A stretch of 64,000 nucleotides of DNA from Streptomyces caelestis (lineage in GTDB: Bacteria > Actinomycetota > Actinomycetes > Streptomycetales > Streptomycetaceae): contig NZ_LGCN01000196.1 in assembly GCF_001279005.1 (NCBI RefSeq), positions 62,001 to 126,000 of the forward strand. The letters run 5' to 3'. Position 1 is the stretch's first letter, and every line of letters starts with the position of its first letter. The notes beneath the pieces were generated by a model that did not search any database, was not told where the DNA came from, and was given only the letters and a program-made list of their open reading frames with translations. Position numbers and translations under genes: made by a program. Positions 44,353 through 52,633 of the stretch are shown here, one piece after another.

Positions 44353-45147
44353 ATGATGGGACCAGCACACTCACTGTCGGGCGCCGCGGCCTGGCTCGGG
44401 GTCGGCGCGGCGACGGCCGCGGCCGGACACTCCATGCCCTGGCCGGTCCTCCTGGCAGGCGCCCTGATATGCGCCGGCGCCGCCCTCGCCCCGGACCTGG
44501 ACCACAAGGCGGCCACCATCTCGCGGGCCTTCGGACCCGTGTCCCGGCGGCTGTGCGAGATCGTCGACAAGCTGTCCTACGCCGTCTACAAGGCCACCAA
44601 GAAGCAGGGCGACCCGCGCCGCTCCGGCGGACACCGCACGCTCACCCACACCTGGCTGTGGGCGGTCCTGATCGGCGCCGGCGCCGCGACCCTGGCGATC
44701 ACGGGCGGCCGCTGGGCGGTGCTGGCCATCCTCTTCGTGCACATGGTGCTGGCCATCGAGGGCCTGCTGTGGCGGGCGACGCGAGGCTCCAGCAGCGATG
44801 TCCTGGTGTGGCTGCTGGCGGCGACCAGCGCCTGGATCATCGCGGACGTCCTGGACCAGCCGGGCATGGGCTCGGACTGGCTGTTCACCGCGCCCGGCCA
44901 GGAGTACCTGTGGCTGGGGCTGCCGATCGTGCTGGGCGCGCTGGTGCACGACATCGGGGACGCGCTGACCGTCTCCGGCTGCCCGATCCTGTGGCCGATA
45001 CCGGTGGGCCGCAAGCGCTGGTACCCGATCGGCCCGCCGAAGGCGATGCGGTTCCGGGCGGGCAGCTGGGTGGAGCTGAAGGTGCTGATGCCCGTGTTCA
45101 TGCTGCTGGGCGGAGTGGGCTGCGCGGCGGCGCTCAACGTGATCTGA
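44353..45147 (+). CDS. membrane-bound metal-dependent hydrolase (DUF457/YdjM-like)
   Basis: A 264-residue polytopic protein: GPAHSLSGAAAWLG and AALAPDLDHKAATISRAFGP carry the His/Asp residues of the DUF457 family, SGGHRTLTHTWLWAVLIGAG a second His cluster, and ALVHDIGDALTVSGCPILWP a third. Four to six helices are visible. The start is uncertain among ATGs at 44335, 44353 and 44356. It is divergent from the helicase. Homologues include the LexA-regulated inner membrane protein YdjM, but no SOS box was recognised here. Confidence 0.85.
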   Translation: MMGPAHSLSGAAAWLGVGAATAAAGHSMPWPVLLAGALICAGAALAPDLDHKAATISRAFGPVSRRLCEIVDKLSYAVYKATKKQGDPRRSGGHRTLTHTWLWAVLIGAGAATLAITGGRWAVLAILFVHMVLAIEGLLWRATRGSSSDVLVWLLAATSAWIIADVLDQPGMGSDWLFTAPGQEYLWLGLPIVLGALVHDIGDALTVSGCPILWPIPVGRKRWYPIGPPKAMRFRAGSWVELKVLMPVFMLLGGVGCAAALNVI

Positions 45148-45167
45148 GGAACACCCCTGTCCCGGAC

Positions 45168-45422
45168 TCAGCCGGAACCCCCGCCGCCGTACCGGCGCTC
45201 GAAGCGGGCGACGCGGCCCTCCGTGTCCACGGTCCGGGCCCTGCCCGTGTAGAACGGGTGGCTCTCCGAGGAGATCTCCACCTCCACCACCGGGTAGGTC
45301 TCGCCGTCGTCCCACTCGATGGTCTGGTCACTGGTGGCGGTGGACCGGGTGAGGAAGGCGTATCCGGCGGCACGGTCACGGAAGACGACCGGGTGGTAGT
45401 CGGGGTGCTTGTCCTGCTGCAT
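45168..45422 (-). CDS. rpmE2: 50S ribosomal protein L31 type B
   Basis: An 84-residue L31 paralogue: [16 protein letters not shown], then [29 protein letters not shown]. The CxxC zinc residues of the type A protein are missing, so this is the zinc-independent form that replaces L31 type A when zinc is scarce. GAGGAGC precedes the ATG. It is 15 bases downstream of the DUF5709 gene; no Zur box was recognised in the visible upstream DNA, although such genes are usually Zur-controlled. Confidence 0.93.
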   Translation of the reverse strand: MQQDKHPDYHPVVFRDRAAGYAFLTRSTATSDQTIEWDDGETYPVVEVEISSESHPFYTGRARTVDTEGRVARFERRYGGGGSG

Positions 45423-45437
45423 GAGTGCTCCTCGGGG

Positions 45438-45908
45438 TCAGCCCGGCAGGTTGTCCTCGTCGACGACGTGTATCGCGGCCTCCTCGGCGGAGGCTGCCGC
45501 GCCGTCGATGCCGACGTCCATGGCGACCAGGGACTCCTCCTCGTCCTCGTGCGCCCCCTCATCGGGGGCCACGAGCCGGCCGGAACGCGCGGCACCCACC
45601 TCGTTGTCCACGAGTTCCCCGTCGGTGTCCTGCGAATCGCCCAGGCCGTCGCCGTCGGGTGCGAGGGGGTCGGGCTGTTCCTCGGCGAGCCGCTGCTCCA
45701 GGGTCTCGCCCCGGTGGCGTTCCTCAGCCGTCACGCCGGTGTGCTCCACCGCCCAGGGGCGTTCCGGCGGGGACCAGCCCCGGTCGAGGGGATCGTCGAC
45801 CCCGTCGTACTCAAGGGTGTCCTCCGCGTCGAGCAGCCCGGTGTCCTCCCTCTGCTCGGAACCGTCGGGCTGGTAGACGTCATCTCCCCATCCGTCGGCG
45901 CTGTTCAC
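45438..45908 (-). CDS. DUF5709-type acidic protein
   Basis: A 156-residue, strongly acidic protein: GWGDDVYQPDGSEQREDTGLLDAEDTLEYDGVDDPLDRGWSPPERP, then TLEQRLAEEQPD and SGRLVAPDEGAHEDEEESLVAMDVGIDGAAASAEEAAIHVV. I recognise this as DUF5709, widespread in Streptomyces and of unknown function. GGAGG precedes the GTG at 45908. It is co-oriented with L31 type B. Confidence 0.82.
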   Translation of the reverse strand: MNSADGWGDDVYQPDGSEQREDTGLLDAEDTLEYDGVDDPLDRGWSPPERPWAVEHTGVTAEERHRGETLEQRLAEEQPDPLAPDGDGLGDSQDTDGELVDNEVGAARSGRLVAPDEGAHEDEEESLVAMDVGIDGAAASAEEAAIHVVDEDNLPG

Positions 45909-46379
45909 AGGTACCTCCAGGGGGTGGGGACGGGCCCCTTCTCACCGTGGACCGCGGCGGGTCGCCGCTGCACGGGGCACTGGCGCCGTCCGTGCCCGGT
46001 CCGCCGGGCCCGGGCGTCCCCGAGCCGGTGCCTGACTCCAGCCTTCCACCGGAGTTCCCCACCGCGCAACGGCACACCACCGGCGGGCCGCGCGCCCGGA
46101 ATCCTCACCCCGCCCCGCCCGGCACCCTCGCCGGCGCCCCGGTCCACGGCCCGGAATCGTCCCCGGGCCGGAAGACCCGCACGGGTACGGCAGTCGGCGC
46201 GGGCCGCGTTCCCCGGTCCCGCCGCTGCCGGGGGCGTCGGACGTCCCGAGCCGGCGGCCGGCCAGGGGTACGGCACGGTGCCGCAGGTCCGGGCGGCGGG
46301 GTTCCGGGCCGGCCCGAGGCCACACCGGCGGACCCGAGGGGACCTCGCCCACGGGCCCGCCCCCGCCGGGGCGGCGCGC
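45909..46379. other. intergenic stretch with no recognised gene
   Basis: About 470 bases of very GC-rich, Pro/Gly/Arg-coding-like sequence between the DUF5709 gene and the end of the ABC operon. No frame gives a recognisable protein. It must hold the promoter of the DUF5709/L31 unit and probably the terminator of the ABC operon, but I see no clear hairpin. Confidence 0.4.
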
Positions 46380-48161
46380 TCAGCCGTGCCACGAGCGCCA
46401 CAGCGCCGCGTAGGCCCCGTCCGCCGCGACCAGGTCGTCGTGGCTGCCCAGCTCGCTGATGCGGCCGTCCTCCACGACGGCGATGACGTCCGCGTCATGG
46501 GCGGTGTGCAGACGGTGGGCGATGGCGACGACGGTCCTGCCGTCCAGGACCCGGGCCAGGGAGCGTTCCAGGTGCCGTGCCGCGCGCGGGTCGAGCAGCG
46601 AGGTCGCCTCGTCCAGGACCAGCGTGTGCGGGTCGGCCAGCACCAGCCGGGCCAGCGCGATCTGCTGGGCCTGGGCCGGGGTGAGCGCGACCCCGCCGGA
46701 GCCGACCTCGGTGTCCAGGCCCTCGTCCAGCGCGCGGGCCCAGCCGTCCGCGTCGACCGCCCCGAGCGCCGCCCACAGGTCGGCGTCCTCCGCCTGCGTC
46801 CTGGCGAGCCGCAGATTGTCGCGCAGGGAGCCCACGAAGACGTGATGCTCCTGGTTGACCAGGGCCACGTGCTCCCGGACCCGTTCCGCGGTCATCCGCG
46901 ACAGCTCGGCGTCGCCCAGGGTGACCCGCCCGCCCCGGGGCGCGTAGACCCCGGCGAGCAGCCGGCCCAGGGTGGACTTGCCCGCGCCCGAGGGACCGAC
47001 CAGCGCCAGCCTGGTCCCGGGGGCGACCTCGAGGGACACCTCGCGCAGCACGTCGACGCCCTCCCGGTAGCCGAAGCGCACCCGGTCCGCGTGCACCCGG
47101 CGCCCCTCGGGGGCGAGCCCGGCGTCACCGGCGTCGGGCTCGATGTCCCGGACCCCGACCAGCCGGGCCAGCGACACCTGTGCCACCTGCAGCTCGTCGT
47201 ACCAGCGCAGGATCAGCCCCACCGGGTCGACGAGCATCTGCGCGATCAGCGCGCCCGTGGTCAGCTGGCCGACACCGATCCAGTCCTGCAGGACGAACAC
47301 CCCGCCGATCATCAGCACCGAGCCGAGCACGGTCACATGGGTGAGGTCGATGACGGGGATGAGCACCGACCGCAGCCAGAGCGTGTAGCGCTCCCAGGCC
47401 GTCCACTCCCTGACCCGCTGGTCGGACAGGGCCACGCGACTCTCGCCGAGCCGGTGCGCCTCCACGGTCCGCCCCGCGTCCACGGTCTCGGCGAGCGCGG
47501 CGGCCACGGCGGCGTAACCGGCGGCCTCCGAGCGGTAGCCGGCCGGCGCCCGCCGGAAGTACCAGCGGCAGACGACCACCAGCAGCGGCACGGCGACCAG
47601 CACGGCCGGAGCCAGCTCGGGCGCCGTGACGACCAGTCCGCCCAGCAGCAGCGCCGCCCACACCACGCCGATGGCCAGCTGGGGCACGGCCTCGCGCATC
47701 GCGTTGCCGAGCCGGTCGACGTCGGTCGTGATCCGCGACAGCAGATCACCCGTGCCCGCCCGTTCCAGCACACCCGGCGGCAGCCCGACCGACCGCACCA
47801 GGAAGTCCTCGCGCAGATCGGCCAGCATCCGCTCGCCGAGCATCGCCCCGCGCAGCCGTACCTGCCGGACGAACACCGCCTGGACGGCCAGCGCGAGCAC
47901 GAACAGCGCGACCGTGAACCCCAGATGCAGCTCCCGCTCCCGGTCCGAGACCCGTTCCACGAGTCCGCCCAGCAGATACGGGCCCACCATCGAGGCGACC
48001 ACGGCGATCGTGTTCACGGTGACCAGCAGCGCGAAGGCACGGCGGTGCCTGCGCAGCAGCTCGCCCACGTAGGCGCGGACGGTCGAGGGCGCGCCCACGG
48101 GCAGCGTGGCGGCCGTGGTCGGGGCCGCAGGGTCGTAGGCCGGTGGCGCCACGCCGATCAT
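46380..48161 (-). CDS. ABC exporter half-transporter A (good Walker A, degenerate signature)
   Basis: A 593-residue fused membrane/ATPase half-transporter. Six membrane helices occupy residues of about 30-310. The nucleotide-binding domain has an intact Walker A (LVGPSGAGKSTLGRLL), Walker B (TLVLDEATSLLDP) and switch His (VVAIAHRLHT). The signature motif reads LTPAQ instead of LSGGQ. The ATG overlaps the stop of the partner half (48158-49990) by four bases. In heterodimeric exporters the Walker A of one half meets the signature of the other; here this half's Walker A would pair with the partner's LSGGQ. Confidence 0.92.
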   Translation of the reverse strand: MIGVAPPAYDPAAPTTAATLPVGAPSTVRAYVGELLRRHRRAFALLVTVNTIAVVASMVGPYLLGGLVERVSDRERELHLGFTVALFVLALAVQAVFVRQVRLRGAMLGERMLADLREDFLVRSVGLPPGVLERAGTGDLLSRITTDVDRLGNAMREAVPQLAIGVVWAALLLGGLVVTAPELAPAVLVAVPLLVVVCRWYFRRAPAGYRSEAAGYAAVAAALAETVDAGRTVEAHRLGESRVALSDQRVREWTAWERYTLWLRSVLIPVIDLTHVTVLGSVLMIGGVFVLQDWIGVGQLTTGALIAQMLVDPVGLILRWYDELQVAQVSLARLVGVRDIEPDAGDAGLAPEGRRVHADRVRFGYREGVDVLREVSLEVAPGTRLALVGPSGAGKSTLGRLLAGVYAPRGGRVTLGDAELSRMTAERVREHVALVNQEHHVFVGSLRDNLRLARTQAEDADLWAALGAVDADGWARALDEGLDTEVGSGGVALTPAQAQQIALARLVLADPHTLVLDEATSLLDPRAARHLERSLARVLDGRTVVAIAHRLHTAHDADVIAVVEDGRISELGSHDDLVAADGAYAALWRSWHG

Positions 48162-49990
48162 GCCGTCTCCTCGATCTCTTCCAGCTGTTCCAGTCGGTGC
48201 AGGACCTCGTCCTCGCGCAGGAAGCCGTCCTCGCCCGGGACCCCGGCCCGCGCGGCCTCGTCCTCGGTCTCACGCGTCACCACGGCCCGGTACCGCGGCT
48301 CGGCGCGCACCAGTTCACGGTGGTCGCCGACGGCCGCGACGGCGCCGTCGTGCAGGAACACCACCCGGTCGGCGCGGTCCAGCAGCAGCGGGGAGGAGGT
48401 GAACACCACGGTGGTGCGCCGCGCCCGCAGTTCCCGCACCCCCTGGGCGATACGGGCCTCGGTGTGCGAGTCGACGGCCGAGGTCGGCTCGTCCAGGACG
48501 AGCACCTCGGGGTCCGTGACCAGCGACCGGGCCAGCGCGAGCCGCTGGCGCTGCCCGCCGGACAGGGACCGTCCGCGCTCGGTGATCCGCGCGTCCATCG
48601 GGTCCGCGGCGTCCACCGAGCCCTGGACCAGCGCCGCCAGCACGTCCCCGCACCGCGCGGCGTCCAGCGCGTCGCGCGGATCGACCGCACCGGACGCCGG
48701 TACGTCGAGCAGCTCGCGCAGGGTGCCGGAGAGCAGCACCGGATCCTTGTCCTGCACGAGGACGGCCCGGCGGGCGGAGTCCAGCGGCAGTTCGTCGAGC
48801 GGCACCCCGCCGAGCAGCACCGGGGCGCCCTGCTCGGAGGCGTGTCCGCCGAGCCGTTCGGCCAGCCGTCCCGCCGCGTCCGGGTCCCCGCACACCACGG
48901 CGGTGAGCCGGCCCGCGGGGGCGAGCAGACCGGTCGCCGGGTCGTACAGGTCGCCGGACGGGTTCTCGGCGTCGCGCGATCCCGTGGTGTCCGTGGCCCG
49001 CTCCAGGGACAGCACGCGCGAGGCACGCTTCGCCGAGGGACGCGAGAAGGAGTACGCCATCGCGATCTCCTCGAGGTGCCGCAGCGGGTAGGTGAGCACC
49101 ATGACCGAGCTGTAGACGGTGACCAGTTCGCCGACGGCGATCCGGCCCTCGCGGGCGAGATGGACGCCGTACCAGACCACCGTGATCAGCAGGATCCCCG
49201 GCAGCAGTACCTGGATCGCGGCGATCAGGGCCCACATCCTGGCGCTGCGCACGGCGGCGTGGCGGACCTCCTGGGAGGCACGGCGGTAGCGGTCGAGGAA
49301 GAGCTCCTCGCCGCCGATGCCGCGCAGTACGCGCAGCCCGGCGACGGTGTCCGAGGCGAGCTCGGTGGCCCGGCCGGCCTTCTCGCGCTGGACGTCCGCC
49401 CGCCGGGTGGCGCGGGGCAGCAGCGGCAGCACCGCGATCGCCAGCACCGGCAGTCCCACGGCGACGACGACCCCCAGCGCCGGCTGGTAGACGACCAGGC
49501 CGACGCAGACCAGCACGATGGTGACCGCCGCCGCGGTGAACCGCGACAGGGCCTCCACGAACCACCCGATCTTCTCGACGTCACCGGTGGACACCGCCAC
49601 GACCTCCCCCGCGGCGACCCGCCGGGTCAGCGCGGAGCCCAGCGCCGCCGCCTTGCGGGCCAGCAGCTGCTGGACGCGGGCCGCCGCGGTGATCCAGTTG
49701 GTGACGGCGGCGCGGTGCAGGAAGGTGTCGCCGACCGCGTTGCCCGCGCAGGCCAACGCCATCAGACCGCCGGCCAGCGCGAGCCGGCCGCCGGAGCGGT
49801 CGACCGCGGCCTGGACCGCGACGCCGACGCAGAACGGCAGCGAGGCGACGGAGGCGAAATGCAGCAGGCCCCAGGCCAGCGACTTGAGCTGGCCGGACAG
49901 TTGGTTCCGGAAGAGCCACCACAGGAATCGGGGGCCCGAGCGCGCGTCGGGCGCCCCCGGGTCGGGAAACGGAAGGTCTTGGATCTGCAT
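48158..49990 (-). CDS. ABC exporter half-transporter B (no Walker A lysine, good signature)
   Basis: A 610-residue half-transporter with a six-helix membrane domain. In the nucleotide-binding domain the P-loop region reads VVCGDPDAAGRLAERLGG: there is no GxxGxGK[ST] and no Walker A lysine. The Q-loop (VLVQDKDPVLL), the signature LSGGQRQRLALARSL and Walker B VLVLDEPTSAVD are intact, while the switch His is replaced (VVFTSSPLLL). It can therefore supply a signature but probably not bind nucleotide in its own P-loop. The ATG at 49990 begins MQIQDLPFPDPGAPDARSG. A MarR gene on the same strand lies upstream. Confidence 0.92.
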   Translation of the reverse strand: MQIQDLPFPDPGAPDARSGPRFLWWLFRNQLSGQLKSLAWGLLHFASVASLPFCVGVAVQAAVDRSGGRLALAGGLMALACAGNAVGDTFLHRAAVTNWITAAARVQQLLARKAAALGSALTRRVAAGEVVAVSTGDVEKIGWFVEALSRFTAAAVTIVLVCVGLVVYQPALGVVVAVGLPVLAIAVLPLLPRATRRADVQREKAGRATELASDTVAGLRVLRGIGGEELFLDRYRRASQEVRHAAVRSARMWALIAAIQVLLPGILLITVVWYGVHLAREGRIAVGELVTVYSSVMVLTYPLRHLEEIAMAYSFSRPSAKRASRVLSLERATDTTGSRDAENPSGDLYDPATGLLAPAGRLTAVVCGDPDAAGRLAERLGGHASEQGAPVLLGGVPLDELPLDSARRAVLVQDKDPVLLSGTLRELLDVPASGAVDPRDALDAARCGDVLAALVQGSVDAADPMDARITERGRSLSGGQRQRLALARSLVTDPEVLVLDEPTSAVDSHTEARIAQGVRELRARRTTVVFTSSPLLLDRADRVVFLHDGAVAAVGDHRELVRAEPRYRAVVTRETEDEAARAGVPGEDGFLREDEVLHRLEQLEEIEETA

Positions 49991-50208
49991 GACGTCCCAG
50001 TGGCTCGGATCAGAGGGGCGGTGGAGACGGGAGAAGGCGGAGGGGCGTGCGGGCACGGCTGCGCGCCGTCCGAGGACGGAGGCAGCAAACCGTGACAGGT
50101 TGACCCCGCTGCGTACCGGGAGGCAAACGGTTTTCCACACGACCGCACGGAACCGGCGGCCCGCACGGAACCGGCGGCCCGGGCGGCCGGCGCCGCCGCA
50201 CCGTCACG

Positions 50209-50682
50209 TCACACGGGTCGTGCGGACGCGTCGCCGCACCGCGGGGGGACCGCCCCGTCGATCAGGGTGTCCAGCAACTCGCCCAGCGCCTCGCGCTGTG
50301 CCTCCCCCAGCGGGGCCAGGATCTCCTCCGCGGCGGACCGGCGCGCGGCGCGCAGTTCCCGCAGGGCCGCGCGCCCGTCGTCGGTGAGCTCGATCCGGAT
50401 CACCCGCCGATTGGCCGGATCCGGCACCCGCCGCACCTTGCCGTGCGCCTCCAGTCCGTCGACCAGTGTGGTGACGGCGCGGGGGACCACCTCCAGCCGC
50501 TCGGCCAGATCGGCCATGCGGGGCGGCGAGGCGTAGTGCGCGAGGGTGCGCAGCAGCCGCGACTGGGCAGGGGTGATGCCGAGCTCGCGCCGCTCCAGAT
50601 GGCGCTTCTGGATGCGGTGCACCCGGCGGGTCAGCCGAAGCAGCTGCTCGGCCAGCAGGCCGTCGGGATCGGGGGCGGTCAT
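50209..50682 (-). CDS. MarR-family transcriptional regulator
   Basis: A 157-residue MarR protein: LLRLTRRVHRIQKRHLE, winged helix ITPAQSRLLRTLAHYASPPRMADLAERLEVVPRAVTTLVDGLEAHG and wing VRRVPDPANRRVIRIELTDDG. It is divergent from the canonical ABC exporter at 50788 with a 7+7 inverted repeat in the 105-base gap, and upstream of the asymmetric ABC pair on its own strand. It is probably the drug-responsive repressor of one or both exporters. Confidence 0.92.
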   Translation of the reverse strand: MTAPDPDGLLAEQLLRLTRRVHRIQKRHLERRELGITPAQSRLLRTLAHYASPPRMADLAERLEVVPRAVTTLVDGLEAHGKVRRVPDPANRRVIRIELTDDGRAALRELRAARRSAAEEILAPLGEAQREALGELLDTLIDGAVPPRCGDASARPV

Positions 50683-50706
50683 GCGGGAACAATATCAGGA
50701 TGTCGT

Positions 50707-50731
50707 TCATTGTGAGTATAGGTAACAATGA
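50707..50731. promoter_or_regulatory. MarR operator candidate
   Basis: TCATTGT (50707-50713) and ACAATGA (50725-50731) are perfect inverted arms with an 11-base centre. They overlap a possible -35 TTGTGA (50710-50715), which pairs with a TAGGCT -10 at 50734-50739 for the rightward ABC gene. A further ACAAT half-site lies at 50689-50693. Confidence 0.6.
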
Positions 50732-50787
50732 GCTAGGCTCCGCTCGCCCGCGGGCCACCACCCCGGGAGCCCGTTCCGAAGGAGACC

Positions 50788-52590
50788 ATGCACCCCGACC
50801 GCGAACCCGACTGGACCCCGCCCGCCGACGCCGGGGAGCAACCCCGGCAGGTGCGGCGCATCCTGAAGCTCTTCCGTCCCTACCGGGGCCGCCTCGCGGT
50901 CGTCGGCCTGCTCGTCGGCGCCGCGTCGCTGGTCTCGGTCGCCACCCCGTTCCTGCTGAAGGCGATCCTCGACGTCGCCCTCCCCGAGGGCCGCACCGGA
51001 CTGCTCAGCCTGCTCGCGCTCGGCATGATCCTCAGCGCCGTCCTCACCAGCGTCTTCGGCGTGCTGCAGACGCTGATCTCGACCACCGTCGGCCAGCGCG
51101 TGATGCACGACCTGCGCACCGCCGTCTACGGCCGGCTCCAGCGCATGTCGCTCGCCTTCTTCACCCGCACCCGCACCGGCGAGGTCCAGTCCCGCATCGC
51201 CAACGACATCGGCGGCATGCAGGCCACCGTGACCTCCACGGCGACGTCCCTGGTCTCCAACCTCACCAGCGTGGTCGCCACCGTCGTCGCGATGCTGGCC
51301 CTCGACTGGCGGCTGACCGTTGTCTCCCTGGTGCTGCTGCCGGTGTTCGTCTGGATCAGCCGACGCGTCGGCAACGAACGCAAGAAGATCACCACCCAGC
51401 GTCAGAAGCAGATGGCGGCGATGGCCGCCACGGTCACCGAGTCGCTCTCGGTCAGCGGCATCCTGCTCGGCCGCACCATGGGCCGCTCCGACTCCCTGAC
51501 CGGCGCCTTCTCGGACGAGTCCGAGCGTCTGGTCGACCTGGAGGTCCGGTCGAACATGGCCGGCCGCTGGCGCATGGCCGTCATCACGATCGTCATGGCG
51601 GCCATGCCGGCGATCATCTACTGGACGGCCGGCATCGCCCTGCGGACGGGCGGTCCCGGGGTGTCCATCGGCACCGTCGTCGCCTTCGTCTCGCTCCAGC
51701 AGGGGCTGTTCCGCCCGGCCGTGAGCCTGCTGTCCACCGGTGTCCAGATCCAGACGTCGCTCGCGCTCTTCCAGCGCATCTTCGAGTACCTCGACCTCCC
51801 GATCGACATCACCGAGCGCGCGGACCCGGTCCACCTCGACCGGGTCAAGGGCGAGGTCCGCTTCGAGGGCGTCACCTTCGGATACGACGACAAGGGCGGC
51901 CCCGTCCTCGACGGCATCGACATCACCGTCCCCCCGGGCGGCAGCCTCGCCGTGGTCGGGCCGACCGGCGCCGGCAAGTCCACCCTCGGTCACCTCGTGC
52001 CGCGGCTGTACGACGTCACGGGCGGCCGGGTCACCCTCGACGGCGTCGACGTCCGCGACCTCGACTTCGACACGCTGGCCCGCGCGGTGGGCGTCGTCTC
52101 GCAGGAGACGTATCTCTTCCACGCCTCGGTCGCGGACAACCTGCGCTTCGCCAAGCCGGACGCGACCGACGAGGAACTGCACGCGGCGGCGCGGGCGGCG
52201 CAGATCCACGACCACATCGCCGCCCTGCCCGACGGGTACGACACGGTGGTCGGCGAGCGCGGCCACCGCTTCTCCGGCGGCGAGAAGCAGCGCCTGGCGA
52301 TCGCCCGCACCATCCTGCGCGACCCGCCGGTCCTGGTGCTGGACGAGGCCACCAGCGCCCTGGACACCCGTACCGAGGCCGCCGTCCAGCAGGCCGTCGA
52401 CGCGCTGTCGGCCGACCGCACCACGGTCACCATCGCCCACCGGCTGTCCACCGTCCGGAACGCCGACCAGATCGTGGTCCTCGACTCCGGCCGCGTGGTC
52501 GAACGCGGCACGCACGAGGAGCTGCTGGAGCGCGGCGGACGCTATGCGGCCCTCGTGCGCCGGGACGCCCGACTGGAGCCGACGAGATGA
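50788..52590 (+). CDS. ABC exporter (complete half-transporter, probably homodimeric)
   Basis: A 600-residue ABC exporter. The membrane domain (MLALDWRLTVVSLVLLPVF and others) is followed by a canonical nucleotide-binding domain: VVGPTGAGKSTLGHLVPRLY, Q-loop VVSQETYLFH, signature FSGGEKQRLAIARTIL, Walker B VLVLDEATSALDT and switch TIAHRLSTVRNADQI. All catalytic residues are intact, unlike the pair at 46380-49990. It is divergent from a MarR regulator and probably repressed by it; multidrug export is the likely role. Confidence 0.93.
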   Translation: MHPDREPDWTPPADAGEQPRQVRRILKLFRPYRGRLAVVGLLVGAASLVSVATPFLLKAILDVALPEGRTGLLSLLALGMILSAVLTSVFGVLQTLISTTVGQRVMHDLRTAVYGRLQRMSLAFFTRTRTGEVQSRIANDIGGMQATVTSTATSLVSNLTSVVATVVAMLALDWRLTVVSLVLLPVFVWISRRVGNERKKITTQRQKQMAAMAATVTESLSVSGILLGRTMGRSDSLTGAFSDESERLVDLEVRSNMAGRWRMAVITIVMAAMPAIIYWTAGIALRTGGPGVSIGTVVAFVSLQQGLFRPAVSLLSTGVQIQTSLALFQRIFEYLDLPIDITERADPVHLDRVKGEVRFEGVTFGYDDKGGPVLDGIDITVPPGGSLAVVGPTGAGKSTLGHLVPRLYDVTGGRVTLDGVDVRDLDFDTLARAVGVVSQETYLFHASVADNLRFAKPDATDEELHAAARAAQIHDHIAALPDGYDTVVGERGHRFSGGEKQRLAIARTILRDPPVLVLDEATSALDTRTEAAVQQAVDALSADRTTVTIAHRLSTVRNADQIVVLDSGRVVERGTHEELLERGGRYAALVRRDARLEPTR

Positions 52591-52633
52591 AGATATGCCA
52601 GGTTTGTGATGATGTGCGGGTTACCGTGCCCGC

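Noticed and set aside
44371..45315. Leftward frame over the DUF457 membrane protein
   Set aside because: The rightward frame has the His/Asp motifs and helices; the leftward one is Arg/Gly-rich with no features.
45423..45960. A Zur box controlling L31 type B
   Set aside because: Such genes are usually Zur-regulated, but I could not find a convincing AT-rich inverted repeat upstream of L31 or the DUF5709 gene.
41193..49091. An uninterrupted rightward reading frame of about 2600 codons, looking like a giant protein
   Set aside because: It is antisense to the thioesterase, helicase, L31 and ABC genes, which have clear family motifs. Long antisense frames arise because stops are rare in very GC-rich codon-biased DNA.
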